Of a DNA stretch of 64,000 nucleotides, positions 50,143 to 57,677 are shown piece after piece. The translations under genes and the position numbers were made by a program. The stretch covers positions 48,606 to 112,605 of the forward strand of contig JAFRGM010000009.1 in the NCBI GenBank assembly GCA_017433855.1, in the 5' to 3' direction. This DNA is from Candidatus Saccharimonadota bacterium (GTDB taxonomy: Bacteria > Patescibacteriota > Saccharimonadia > Saccharimonadales > Saccharimonadaceae). Positions within the stretch are counted from its first letter, which is position 1. Each line of letters begins with the position of its first letter. The notes beneath the pieces were generated by a model that did not search any database, was not told where the DNA came from, and worked only from the letters and a program-made list of their open reading frames with translations.

Positions 50143-50490
50143 TTATTTCTCCTTCACTGAATTAACAATTGCTTTAAATGCTTCAGGGTTATTTACAGCG
50201 AGATCAGCCAAAACTTTGCGATCCAAAGTAATGTTTTTTGCCTTCATCCCAGCAATCAATTGAGAATAAGACATGCCAAGCTCTCTCGCGGCGTTATTTA
50301 TACGGGTAATCCAAAGCGCCCTAAAATCACGCTTTTTATTGCGGCGATCGCGATAGCTATAACGCAAAGCCTTAATAACACCCTGGTTAGCTAAGCGATA
50401 ACTACGAGTACGAGCATGCTGCATTCCCTTAGCAGCTTTCAAAATCTTCTTATGTCGGGCCATTGCGGCCACACCACGTTTTACTCTCAT
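50143..50490 (-). CDS. rplT: Ribosomal protein bL20
   Basis: A 115-aa basic 50S assembly protein: [21 protein letters not shown], then the family signature [18 protein letters not shown] and a C-terminal globular part. It follows rpmI by 2 nt. bL20 often represses its own operon in other bacteria. Confidence 0.95.
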   Translation of the reverse strand: MRVKRGVAAMARHKKILKAAKGMQHARTRSYRLANQGVIKALRYSYRDRRNKKRDFRALWITRINNAARELGMSYSQLIAGMKAKNITLDRKVLADLAVNNPEAFKAIVNSVKEK

Positions 50491-50492
50491 AT

Positions 50493-50687
50493 TTAAACCC
50501 CTAATGCAGTCTTAATGTTTTTCTTAATTTTGCCATTGATAGCTGCAGCAGTTTTCATGTTGCGCTTCCTGGCTTTAGATTTCTTAGCGAGAATATGATT
50601 CCCGAAAGCACGTTCGCGCGTAATCTTCCCAGAACCGGTAATTTTAATACGCTTTGCCGTGCCTTTATGCGTTTTTAACTTTGGCAT
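50493..50687 (-). CDS. rpmI: Ribosomal protein bL35
   Basis: A 64-aa protein: [20 protein letters not shown] and a Lys/Arg-rich remainder ([12 protein letters not shown]). It lies between infC and rplT in the conserved order. Confidence 0.95.
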   Translation of the reverse strand: MPKLKTHKGTAKRIKITGSGKITRERAFGNHILAKKSKARKRNMKTAAAINGKIKKNIKTALGV

Positions 50688-50753
50688 ATAGGTTTTCCTT
50701 TAGTTTAATGGTTAGTATGTAATTTGCGACCAGGGAACCGTTAAAGTAGGAAA

Positions 50754-51272
50754 TTACTTCTTCCGAATTCCAACTGATAAATTGCGTCCGCTAAACTGTG
50801 CTTTGCCTTCAACTACTACATCGTCGCCGATGAGTCCGATGACTTTATCGAGCAAGCTCTGACCAAGTTCCTTATGGGCCATCTCGCGCCCACGAAACAC
50901 AATCATTATCTTGACTCGATCTCCGTCATCTAGGAAACCACGCATTTTGCGAACTTTAATGTTAAGGTCGTTATCTGAAATCTTAAGTCCAATTTTCATC
51001 TGCTTTAGCTCGGACTGCTTTTCGCGAGCCTTTTTGCGATTTTTGGCCTCTTCTTTCATTTTTTGATACTGGTATTTACCCCAGTCAATAATTTTAACGA
51101 CCGGCGGATTAGCATTGGCGGCAATCTCCACCAAGTCTACTCCCTGTTGCCTCGCGAGAATCTGAGCATCCTTGCTCGACATGATGCCAAGCTGCTCTCC
51201 ACTTGCGCCTATGACGCGCACCTCCGGATAACGAATTTCTCCATTTATTCGGGTGTGTGATGAGTTTTTGAT
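50754..51272 (-). CDS. infC: Translation initiation factor IF-3 (non-AUG start)
   Basis: A 172-aa factor that keeps 30S subunits free and checks initiator tRNA. The N-domain is RINGEIRYPEVRVIGASGEQLG (51254 leftward), the linker is KKAREKQSELKQMKIGLKI and the C-domain ends NLSVGIRKK. No ATG begins the full domain; a GTG at 51221 would cut off conserved residues. AAAGGA (51278-51283) lies 5 nt before an ATC codon at 51272, and ATT at 51278 is the alternative. A rare AUU/AUC start is the hallmark of IF-3 autoregulation. Confidence 0.88.
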   Translation of the reverse strand: MKNSSHTRINGEIRYPEVRVIGASGEQLGIMSSKDAQILARQQGVDLVEIAANANPPVVKIIDWGKYQYQKMKEEAKNRKKAREKQSELKQMKIGLKISDNDLNIKVRKMRGFLDDGDRVKIMIVFRGREMAHKELGQSLLDKVIGLIGDDVVVEGKAQFSGRNLSVGIRKK

Positions 51273-51307
51273 AGTAATCCTTTCTTCTCTTGATTTAACC
51301 TGAGCTA

Positions 51308-51336
51308 ATTATATCAATAAAACAATAAAAATGCAA
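51308..51336 (-). promoter_or_regulatory. infC operon promoter
   Basis: Minus-strand TTGCAT, 17 nt, TATAAT; the leader is about 29 nt. Confidence 0.7.
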
Positions 51337-51344
51337 GAGGTAAG

Positions 51345-52862
51345 TTATCTTTTACGGTAGGTTAGCGCCTCAGCAATATGTTCGGCCTTGATCACATCAG
51401 AATTATCAAGATCGGCAATAGTTCTTGCCACCTTGATAGTCTTAAAATAGGCCCGCGCCGATAGATTTAGTCCCTCCGAGGCCTTTTTAAGCAAGGCTTT
51501 GGCGGCAGGTTCTAGCTCGATTAGCTCTGACGTCTGAAAGGAAGTCAAAGAACTATTATACGTCCCATCCCGCCCAAAACGGGCTGTCTGCCGGGCGATT
51601 GCCCCCGTTATAGTATTTTTTACAGCAATGTGTTCTTCTGTTTTTGTTGTGTTTTGCTGCATCAAATCACTATTTTCTACTTTGTTAACGCTGACGTACA
51701 TATCAATTCTATCCATCAGTGGTCCCGATAGTTTTTTCCGATAATTTTGAATTTGCGTCTCTGTACACTGGCATTCATGTGTAGGATCACCTAGATATCC
51801 GCACGGACATGGGTTCATCGTGGCAATCAGCATAAAATCTGCCGGATATACACTTTTGTGGCTTGCTCTAGATACCGCAATCACCTTATCCTCTAGGGGC
51901 TGGCGTAGTGATTCAAGCACCGATCTCTGGAACTCAGGTAATTCATCTAGGAACAACACACCCTTATGCGCCAAAGATATCTCGCCCGGCATCGCTCTTG
52001 TTCCGCCGCCAATAATGGATGTTGCGCTGGCCGTATGATGAGGCGCACGAAAAGGCCGCTCTGTGGCTATCTCGTCGGTGCTAAGCCCAGCCAGGGAATA
52101 AATTTTTGTGACAGCCACCATCTCGTCAGGGGTCAAATCTGGTAAAAGATTGGCGGCCGCCTTAGCTAGTAAGGTCTTGCCTGCACCAGGTGGACCAGAG
52201 ATTAGAATATTGTGGTGCCCCGCAATAGCAATCGCCATAGCACGTTTAGCCGTTTCTTGCCCGCGTATATGGTCCAAAAACGCCCCAGAAACGGCCTTTT
52301 TGGACCTTGCGGGCCACTTTACTTCACTATCCGCGCTGACTAGTACCTCACCCTGATTTTTCAGCTGCAAATATAGGTTTTGGAGGGTATCTACTCCGTA
52401 AATAGTGATACCAGTTATAAGCGCTGCTTGTGACAAATTTTGCCGAGGTACGTAAACCACCTTTATCCCTAGCTTTTTAGCGGCCTCTACGATATTGATG
52501 ACGCCTCTTATAGGGCGCAGTTTTCCAGTTAAAGACAATTCACCCACAAATAGTTTGCCGGCGGTGTCTGTCCCCACCAGTTGCCCAGATAATGTTAGGA
52601 TGGCCAGTGCTATTGGCAGGTCCAGGTAAGAACCGTCTTTCATTAAGTCTGCTGGAGCCAGATTTATTGTTACTTTCTTATCTGGAAAACTAAAACTAGA
52701 GTTTACTATAGCACTGCGTACCCGCTCCTTTGCTTCATTTATCGTTTTATTTGCCATTCCTACTATATTGAAAGCAGGCAATCCACGGTTCATATCCCCC
52801 TCCACCTCTACGATTTTACCGTCAAAGCCGTAGGGTATTGCTGAATATATTTTACTTATCAT
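51345..52862 (-). CDS. comM: ComM/YifB-family AAA+ ATPase (Mg-chelatase-like)
   Basis: A 505-aa protein. The N-terminal Lon-like domain (VEGDMNRGLPAFNIVGMANK) precedes an AAA+ core with Walker A SGPPGAGKTLLAKA near residue 225 and Walker B LFLDELPEF, then a zinc-binding NPCPCGYLGDPTHECQC and C-terminal helices (LSARAYFKTIKVARTIADLD). ComM is a hexameric helicase promoting branch migration during natural transformation, which suggests DNA uptake capacity in this organism. Confidence 0.95.
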   Translation of the reverse strand: MISKIYSAIPYGFDGKIVEVEGDMNRGLPAFNIVGMANKTINEAKERVRSAIVNSSFSFPDKKVTINLAPADLMKDGSYLDLPIALAILTLSGQLVGTDTAGKLFVGELSLTGKLRPIRGVINIVEAAKKLGIKVVYVPRQNLSQAALITGITIYGVDTLQNLYLQLKNQGEVLVSADSEVKWPARSKKAVSGAFLDHIRGQETAKRAMAIAIAGHHNILISGPPGAGKTLLAKAAANLLPDLTPDEMVAVTKIYSLAGLSTDEIATERPFRAPHHTASATSIIGGGTRAMPGEISLAHKGVLFLDELPEFQRSVLESLRQPLEDKVIAVSRASHKSVYPADFMLIATMNPCPCGYLGDPTHECQCTETQIQNYRKKLSGPLMDRIDMYVSVNKVENSDLMQQNTTKTEEHIAVKNTITGAIARQTARFGRDGTYNSSLTSFQTSELIELEPAAKALLKKASEGLNLSARAYFKTIKVARTIADLDNSDVIKAEHIAEALTYRKR

Positions 52863-52995
52863 GTGGCCTAGTTAACACAGTTCTAGGGATATTTCAACCC
52901 CCCACCCTAGAAACAAGAAAATTGTTCAGGGAATAACACCTTAATGCTTGTGGAAAACTTAACAAAAATTGAACAAAAAAAGTATGAAAAATATA

Positions 52996-53024
52996 TTGAC
53001 ATTAGCATTTTTGAACGTTATAAT
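52996..53024 (+). promoter_or_regulatory. Perfect consensus promoter of a candidate small RNA
   Basis: TTGACA, 17 nt, TATAAT: an exact match at both boxes, the strongest promoter seen in the window apart from that at 63765. Confidence 0.8.
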
Positions 53025-53030
53025 AGAGAT

Positions 53031-53144
53031 AGCTTTTGAATAAAAAAATTATTCAAAAGGTCAAAACAAAAATTTAGCCAAAATAACTCCACACTCTACT
53101 TAAGAAAGCCGGTTTTCCTCGCAGTTACCGGCTTTCTTCTTTTT
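53031..53144 (+). ncRNA. Candidate small noncoding RNA (about 114 nt)
   Basis: Bounded by the perfect promoter and by a strong terminator (AAGAAAGCCGGT/ACCGGCTTTCTT, 53102-53138, then T-rich). The 5' end has an 11-bp perfect hairpin CTTTTGAATAA/TTATTCAAAAG. It contains no ATG or plausible reading frame. The middle is A-rich and probably single-stranded. I recognise no known RNA family. Confidence 0.65.
53102..53144 (+). terminator. Terminator of the candidate small RNA
   Basis: A 12-bp perfect stem with CTTTTT after it. Confidence 0.88.
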
Positions 53145-53183
53145 ATGTATAACAAAAAACACAGTTTTTCTTGCAAAAGCATC

Positions 53184-53212
53184 AAAAAATGCCGCTCCCG
53201 GCATTATTTTTT
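53184..53212 (-). terminator. tmRNA terminator
   Basis: On the minus strand, AATGCCG-GGAG-CGGCATTTTTT just past the tmRNA CCA end. Confidence 0.85.
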
Positions 53213-53219
53213 ATACGAT

Positions 53220-53572
53220 TGGTGGAGCTGGGGGATACTGCCTCCCCGTCCGAGTCGCCACATGGATATGAATCTACGTGTGTAGTTGTCTGTTTTGTCT
53301 TAGCATCTGCTTATAGTGGCAGAGAACGAAACTATAAGCTGCCATGGCTAAATGTCGGAATAGTGCTCGCCACTTCACTAAACTTATTTCCGTTGTATGA
53401 TAATTTTAGCCCTACGGAACCTTGGACCAAAACCAGCCTATTAATAATTAGGCATAAGCTGGCATGTATGCAACATGCGCAGTTTTCGTGTTTTCTACAC
53501 TTATTAATACTTACGGTATTTAATCGGCACGCATCATATCTGTTAACGATCCGTCTAAGCTTTGTCAGCCCC
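53220..53572 (-). ncRNA. ssrA: tmRNA
   Basis: A 353-nt transfer-messenger RNA that rescues stalled ribosomes. The 5' GGGGCTG pairs with the 3' CAGCTCC before ACCA (encoded). The 3' tRNA-like end has GGACGGGGAGGC and a T-arm. The tag frame ends AYMPAYA then TAA (codons about 53485 down to 53440), with an upstream VENTKTAHV reading; the resume codon is not certain. The remainder holds pseudoknot-like stems. A minus-strand TATGCTATAAT lies just upstream. Confidence 0.9.
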
Positions 53573-53776
53573 AACTTGTACTATTATAGCATACTTTTGT
53601 ATATTTTTACAGTCTACACTATAAAACGCTGTAAAAAATACCATAATTTTTTACAACAAAAAGCCATTTTCCACTACATTGCTGTAAAAATTACAACAAA
53701 ACGAACAAAAAAATAGAACAGAGAGCAAATAGGGAACAAAAAGTAAAAATTACATCAAAAAAGTTGAACAAATCTA

Positions 53777-53805
53777 TTGATTTTCTGAAAATCTTATGCT
53801 AATAT
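53777..53805 (+). promoter_or_regulatory. Promoter of the microORF/long RNA
   Basis: TTGATT, 17 nt ending in TGC, TAATAT. Confidence 0.6.
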
Positions 53806-53856
53806 TAAGACAGTCGAGATGACTAAAACAAAAACAATAAACAAAAGGAGTTGGCT

Positions 53857-53895
53857 ATGAAAAGAGTCAAGAAAAAAGCGAGATTCAAACCATAA
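53857..53895 (+). CDS. 12-aa basic microprotein or leader peptide
   Basis: MKRVKKKARFKP followed by TAA. An excellent AAAAGGAG lies 6 nt before the ATG and a promoter is about 45 nt upstream. Half of the residues are Lys or Arg. It could be a functional micropeptide, or a leader peptide controlling the long structured RNA that follows. Confidence 0.5.
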   Translation: MKRVKKKARFKP

Positions 53896-54190
53896 TGCTT
53901 GGCGGGCGAAAAGGTAATTTCTAGCTAGCCATAAATTACAAAATAGGAATTACCTAGAGCTCCGCGAAGCACTCCAGCTCGCGTAGAGCGCGTCAATAAA
54001 TCTTTCACTCGCACCTTCCAAATCTAAAACATAAACCATAGTGAACAGAAAAAGTTGGCAAGGACATATGCTTCACCTAGCGTGAAGCGGTCAAAGGGAA
54101 GCATGGACAGGGTTGTGGCAAATAGTAATGTTAATTTGGGCCAGATAACCCGTCCGCTTCCCCCAAACAACAAACAGCTCTTGGGGGATT
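53896..54190 (+). ncRNA. Long structured untranslated region after the microORF (candidate RNA)
   Basis: About 295 nt without a credible gene. Hairpins include GGTAATT/AATTACC near 53910-53955, GCTTCAC/GTGAAGC near 54070-54089, and a final TCCCCCAA/TTGGGGGA (about 54158-54190) lacking a strong T-tract. No known RNA family is recognised; I looked for SRP and 6S features and did not find them. Confidence 0.4.
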
Positions 54191-54203
54191 GAATTAGTTA
54201 TGT

Positions 54204-54209
54204 TATAAT
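54204..54209 (+). promoter_or_regulatory. -10 box of leaderless 117-aa gene
   Basis: TATAAT with the ATG (54216) 7 nt downstream. Confidence 0.65.
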
Positions 54210-54215
54210 AAAACC

Positions 54216-54569
54216 ATGAAGCATAACCGTGTTATTGTAGCATTGAGCATTATAGGACTCGCAGCTTTAATTATAATGCTTACTCTTACTTCACCTACAG
54301 AAATCGGTCCTCTCGGTGTTTTATTATTTTTTACAACACTCTACATAGTGATTTTTGGGTTAACGTCGTTTATCATGCGATTTTTTTATCATGTTGCAAT
54401 GAGGCGTGATAATTTTCGTAACAAAGATTATATCTATGCGGCAGTTATTTCATTTGGGCCAATTATGGTATTGATGGCGCGTTCTTTTGGCGCAATTAAT
54501 ATCTGGACGATTGGTCTTATTTTGATTTTTCTATTTTTGGCAGAGTTTTTAGTCATGAAACGTGCGTAA
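54216..54569 (+). CDS. Four-helix small membrane protein, unknown function
   Basis: A 117-aa protein with membrane segments at about 8-26, 33-55, 70-90 and 95-112 and a short basic end. No family is recognised. It precedes the genes of the T4SS-coupling-type ATPase, so it could be part of that membrane assembly, but it has a separate promoter. Confidence 0.65.
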   Translation: MKHNRVIVALSIIGLAALIIMLTLTSPTEIGPLGVLLFFTTLYIVIFGLTSFIMRFFYHVAMRRDNFRNKDYIYAAVISFGPIMVLMARSFGAINIWTIGLILIFLFLAEFLVMKRA

Positions 54570-54574
54570 TGTGA

Positions 54575-54580
54575 TAAAAT
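54575..54580 (+). promoter_or_regulatory. -10 box of the ATPase operon
   Basis: TGA-TAAAAT with the ATG at 54587, 7 nt away. Confidence 0.55.
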
Positions 54581-54586
54581 AAACAT

Positions 54587-55057
54587 ATGGATTATGGGCC
54601 TAGCAATAATCTCTCTCGCGAATCCGTCGATGATTTTTCGCCGGCAGAGTTTACCATGACCGATTTAAACCCAGAGCGTGATAACCGTAATCTTGGTAAC
54701 CGCATTATATCGTCCGCAGTAAACACTATAGATGACATAGAGGCCTCAAAAGATACTACAAAATCTATGGACGCATCTTCTGATGCCGCAGAAGATAACC
54801 TAGAGGCAAACGAATCCACCCTTCTTGGGCAAATCGCCGTCATAGATTCTGCGCCAGAAATTCAGGCTACTGCTGATGTAGAACAAGTTTTTTATCCGCA
54901 AGGCGAGCATATCAGTAGGGAAACTCAAAAAGCGGTTGAGCGGCTCATTGATAATTTTAGCCAAAAAGATCAACCCCTCGGTGAGATCTATAATGAAATT
55001 ATTGCTGCGCGCGCCGCCTACCAGTCCAATATAGCAGCGAGGAGTATCAATGAGTGA
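54587..55057 (+). CDS. Acidic hypothetical protein upstream of T4SS-like ATPase
   Basis: A 156-aa, acidic, largely disordered-looking protein (many Asp, Glu, Ser, Asn) with a helical C-terminal 50 residues (SRETQKAVERLIDNF, IYNEIIAARAAYQ). No family is recognised. It overlaps the ATPase gene by 8 nt and is therefore co-translated; an adaptor for the ATPase is a reasonable guess. Confidence 0.6.
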   Translation: MDYGPSNNLSRESVDDFSPAEFTMTDLNPERDNRNLGNRIISSAVNTIDDIEASKDTTKSMDASSDAAEDNLEANESTLLGQIAVIDSAPEIQATADVEQVFYPQGEHISRETQKAVERLIDNFSQKDQPLGEIYNEIIAARAAYQSNIAARSINE

Positions 55058-57635
55058 GATTTTGATTTTTGCTATCTCTGCCTCTCTACTACTTATTATT
55101 CTTATAGTAATTATTCTCGCAGTGCGTACTTCTGGACTTCGCAGGGCGATGCGCTACGAACGTAGTCTCAAAATGGTACCGCTCCTAATCCATCTACCGC
55201 CCACTACCGATGATACCGAGTCGCGGGGTCGCGATGAACGCGACGTAGCTAACGAGGCTATCTCTAAGGCTCAACTAATGTACTCAATCTTGAGCTCCAC
55301 ACTCGTCAAGAACACTAAGTCCCGCATTTATGGCCAGCGACATTTTTCCTTCGAGATTAATGCCAGTGATGGAATTATTCGCTATTACGCCTTAGTTCCA
55401 TATGAGCTGGTCGATATAGTAAAACAGGCTATTCAATCTGCCTATCCTACCGCAAGGGTGGAGGAGCGCCCAGAAGAAAACATCTTTGTAAATGCCACCA
55501 CCGATACTATTTCTGGGGCAGAGTTATCTCTGGAAAAAGATTACTATCTCCCAATTGTCACCTACGAAGACAGCCGGAGAGACGCTTCCATGGCGATATT
55601 AAATGCTTTATCCGCGTTGAACAAAAAAGAAGGTGCCGCTGTACAAATCTTGTTTCGTCCGGCAGACAAAAATTGGGCCTCAAACGGCAAGCAGCGTATA
55701 AAAAATATACAGACTGGCAGCCAAACTACCACCAAAACAACTGGTGCGGGTATTGGACAGTTTGTAATCGATGTGATCAGGGCTCCATTTGAGGTGCCAG
55801 AGATGCATGAAAAAACTGAAGTGGTCGAGCAGACTACCACCGTTGACCAAAACGAAATATCAGCCATCTCTGAAAAATTGCGTTACCCGGCTTTTGAAAC
55901 GCTAATTAGAATTATTGCTGCTACAGATAATAAAGTCCGTTCTGAGGCCGTAGTTGGCAGCATCGTCTCGGCCTTTTCGCAATTCAACTCGCCAGAACTC
56001 AACGGTTTTAAGGTTAACTTCTTCAAAGACATGCGAAAATTCGCTTCGGACTATTCATTTCGGTTTTTCCCCTTAAAAACACGAACAAATATTTTGAACA
56101 GTATCGAACTAGCTTCTATTTTTCATCTGCCAGAGCAGAATGCCATCCCGAATTCTCAGGTAGAGCGCCAACTCTTTAAACAGGTGGACGGCCCTGCAAG
56201 ACTTACCACAGAAGGTGTCTTTCTGGGTACCAACCAATTTAGGGGTAACGATAAATCTATTTATCTGTCCGACGATGATCGTCGTCGCCATATGTATGTA
56301 ATTGGGCAGACGGGCATGGGTAAATCGGTTTTTCTGGAGAATATCGCCTATCAAGATATGCGTGCCGGCCGGGGTTTCGCCTTTATCGACCCACATGGTG
56401 ATGCTGTTGAGGCTCTCTTAAAACGCGTACCAGAAGATAGGATAGACGACGTAATTTATTTTGACCCCGCCGATATTGAGCATCCAGTCGGTATGAACAT
56501 GTTTGAGTTTACCTCTGAAGACCAAAAAGATTTCATAGTGCAAGAAGGTATCTCTATGTTGCAGTCGCTCTTTGATCCGAATAATCAGGGTTTCTTCGGT
56601 CCGCGTGGCCAGCACATGTTTAGAAATGCTGCTCTTCTCCTCATGAGTGATCCCGCCGGCGCTACATTTATTGACATACCGCAGTGTTTTACCGACCCAG
56701 AATTCGTCAAATCTAAGCTCAAATATGTCACGGATAAGGCCGTCTACGATTACTGGACAAAAGAATTTCCAGCTTCACAAAAGTCTAATGATGCCGGCGA
56801 AGTCATTACTTGGTTCGCAAGTAAATGGGGTCCGTTCCTGTCCAATACCACCATGCGAAATATCTTAGGCCAAGTTAAGTCCGGCTTTAACATTCGCGAG
56901 ATTATGGACAATAAAAAGATTTTCCTAGTTAACCTTTCGAAGGGTAGACTAGGCGATATCAATGCGAATCTTCTCGGTATGATTTTTGTAATGAAGTTCC
57001 AACAGGCAGCCATGAGTCGTCAGGATGTCCCAGAAGAAGAACGTCAAGATTTCTGCCTCTATGTTGATGAGTTCCAAAACTTTGCCACAGATTCGTTTGA
57101 ATCGATTTTGAGTGAGGCTCGCAAATATCGCCTTAACCTCATTGTCGCCAATCAATTTATGACACAGCTCACGGACAAAATTCGGGAAGCTCTGCTCGGT
57201 AATGTTGGTACCGTTATCTGTGGCCGCGTTGGCATTACTGATGCCGATTTGATGGTTAAGGCATTTACCCCCACTTTCACCGCTGAAGACCTCACTAAGA
57301 CCCCTAATCACTCTGCAATTGCTAAGGTTATGATGTTTGGCATGCCGACTAGCGCTTTCACCATTGAGTTGCCAGCACCTATGGGCGAACCAAACGAACA
57401 ACTAATGGAATCGCTCAAAGTCTACTCTGCTACTAGATTTGCCAAAACGCGTGCCGAAGTGGAAAGGGAAATTCAGGCCCGATGGTCTGCCGCCGAGAAA
57501 CAAGCTGGGCGTGAGCTTCCGGTGGCGCCAGACGAGTCCGTCAAAAATGCCCCTACGACGCACGTAGAGGCCCCTAGCAACGATTCTAGCACAGAACCTG
57601 GGTTTCTAGACGGCTGGCTTGCAAAAAAGCCTTAA
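55050..57635 (+). CDS. Type IV secretion coupling-protein-like ATPase (VirD4/TraG/HerA clade)
   Basis: An 861-aa protein. One membrane helix lies at residues 4-24, then about 350 residues of a CPR-typical extracellular or membrane-proximal domain. The motor domain begins at RRRHMYVIGQTGMGKSVFLE (Walker A near 417-424), with FIDPHGDAVEALL, Walker B FCLYVDEFQNFAT near 670, and the arginine-finger/Q region ARKYRLNLIVANQFMTQL. It is likely to pump DNA or protein across the membrane, perhaps alongside type IV pilus-like or competence machinery. The tail is Pro/Ala rich. Confidence 0.85.
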   Translation: MSEILIFAISASLLLIILIVIILAVRTSGLRRAMRYERSLKMVPLLIHLPPTTDDTESRGRDERDVANEAISKAQLMYSILSSTLVKNTKSRIYGQRHFSFEINASDGIIRYYALVPYELVDIVKQAIQSAYPTARVEERPEENIFVNATTDTISGAELSLEKDYYLPIVTYEDSRRDASMAILNALSALNKKEGAAVQILFRPADKNWASNGKQRIKNIQTGSQTTTKTTGAGIGQFVIDVIRAPFEVPEMHEKTEVVEQTTTVDQNEISAISEKLRYPAFETLIRIIAATDNKVRSEAVVGSIVSAFSQFNSPELNGFKVNFFKDMRKFASDYSFRFFPLKTRTNILNSIELASIFHLPEQNAIPNSQVERQLFKQVDGPARLTTEGVFLGTNQFRGNDKSIYLSDDDRRRHMYVIGQTGMGKSVFLENIAYQDMRAGRGFAFIDPHGDAVEALLKRVPEDRIDDVIYFDPADIEHPVGMNMFEFTSEDQKDFIVQEGISMLQSLFDPNNQGFFGPRGQHMFRNAALLLMSDPAGATFIDIPQCFTDPEFVKSKLKYVTDKAVYDYWTKEFPASQKSNDAGEVITWFASKWGPFLSNTTMRNILGQVKSGFNIREIMDNKKIFLVNLSKGRLGDINANLLGMIFVMKFQQAAMSRQDVPEEERQDFCLYVDEFQNFATDSFESILSEARKYRLNLIVANQFMTQLTDKIREALLGNVGTVICGRVGITDADLMVKAFTPTFTAEDLTKTPNHSAIAKVMMFGMPTSAFTIELPAPMGEPNEQLMESLKVYSATRFAKTRAEVEREIQARWSAAEKQAGRELPVAPDESVKNAPTTHVEAPSNDSSTEPGFLDGWLAKKP

Positions 57636-57647
57636 AAGGTGTATACT
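57619..57647 (+). promoter_or_regulatory. gyrB promoter
   Basis: TTGCAA, 17 nt, TATACT inside the 3' end of the ATPase gene. Confidence 0.65.
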
Positions 57648-57677
57648 AGAAAGGTATATTTAAGAAGAGGTACCAAA

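Noticed and set aside
53171..53716. A 181-codon plus-strand ORF
   Set aside because: It lies across the antisense of tmRNA; the tmRNA ends, tag and promoter explain the sequence, and the ORF has no ribosome binding site.
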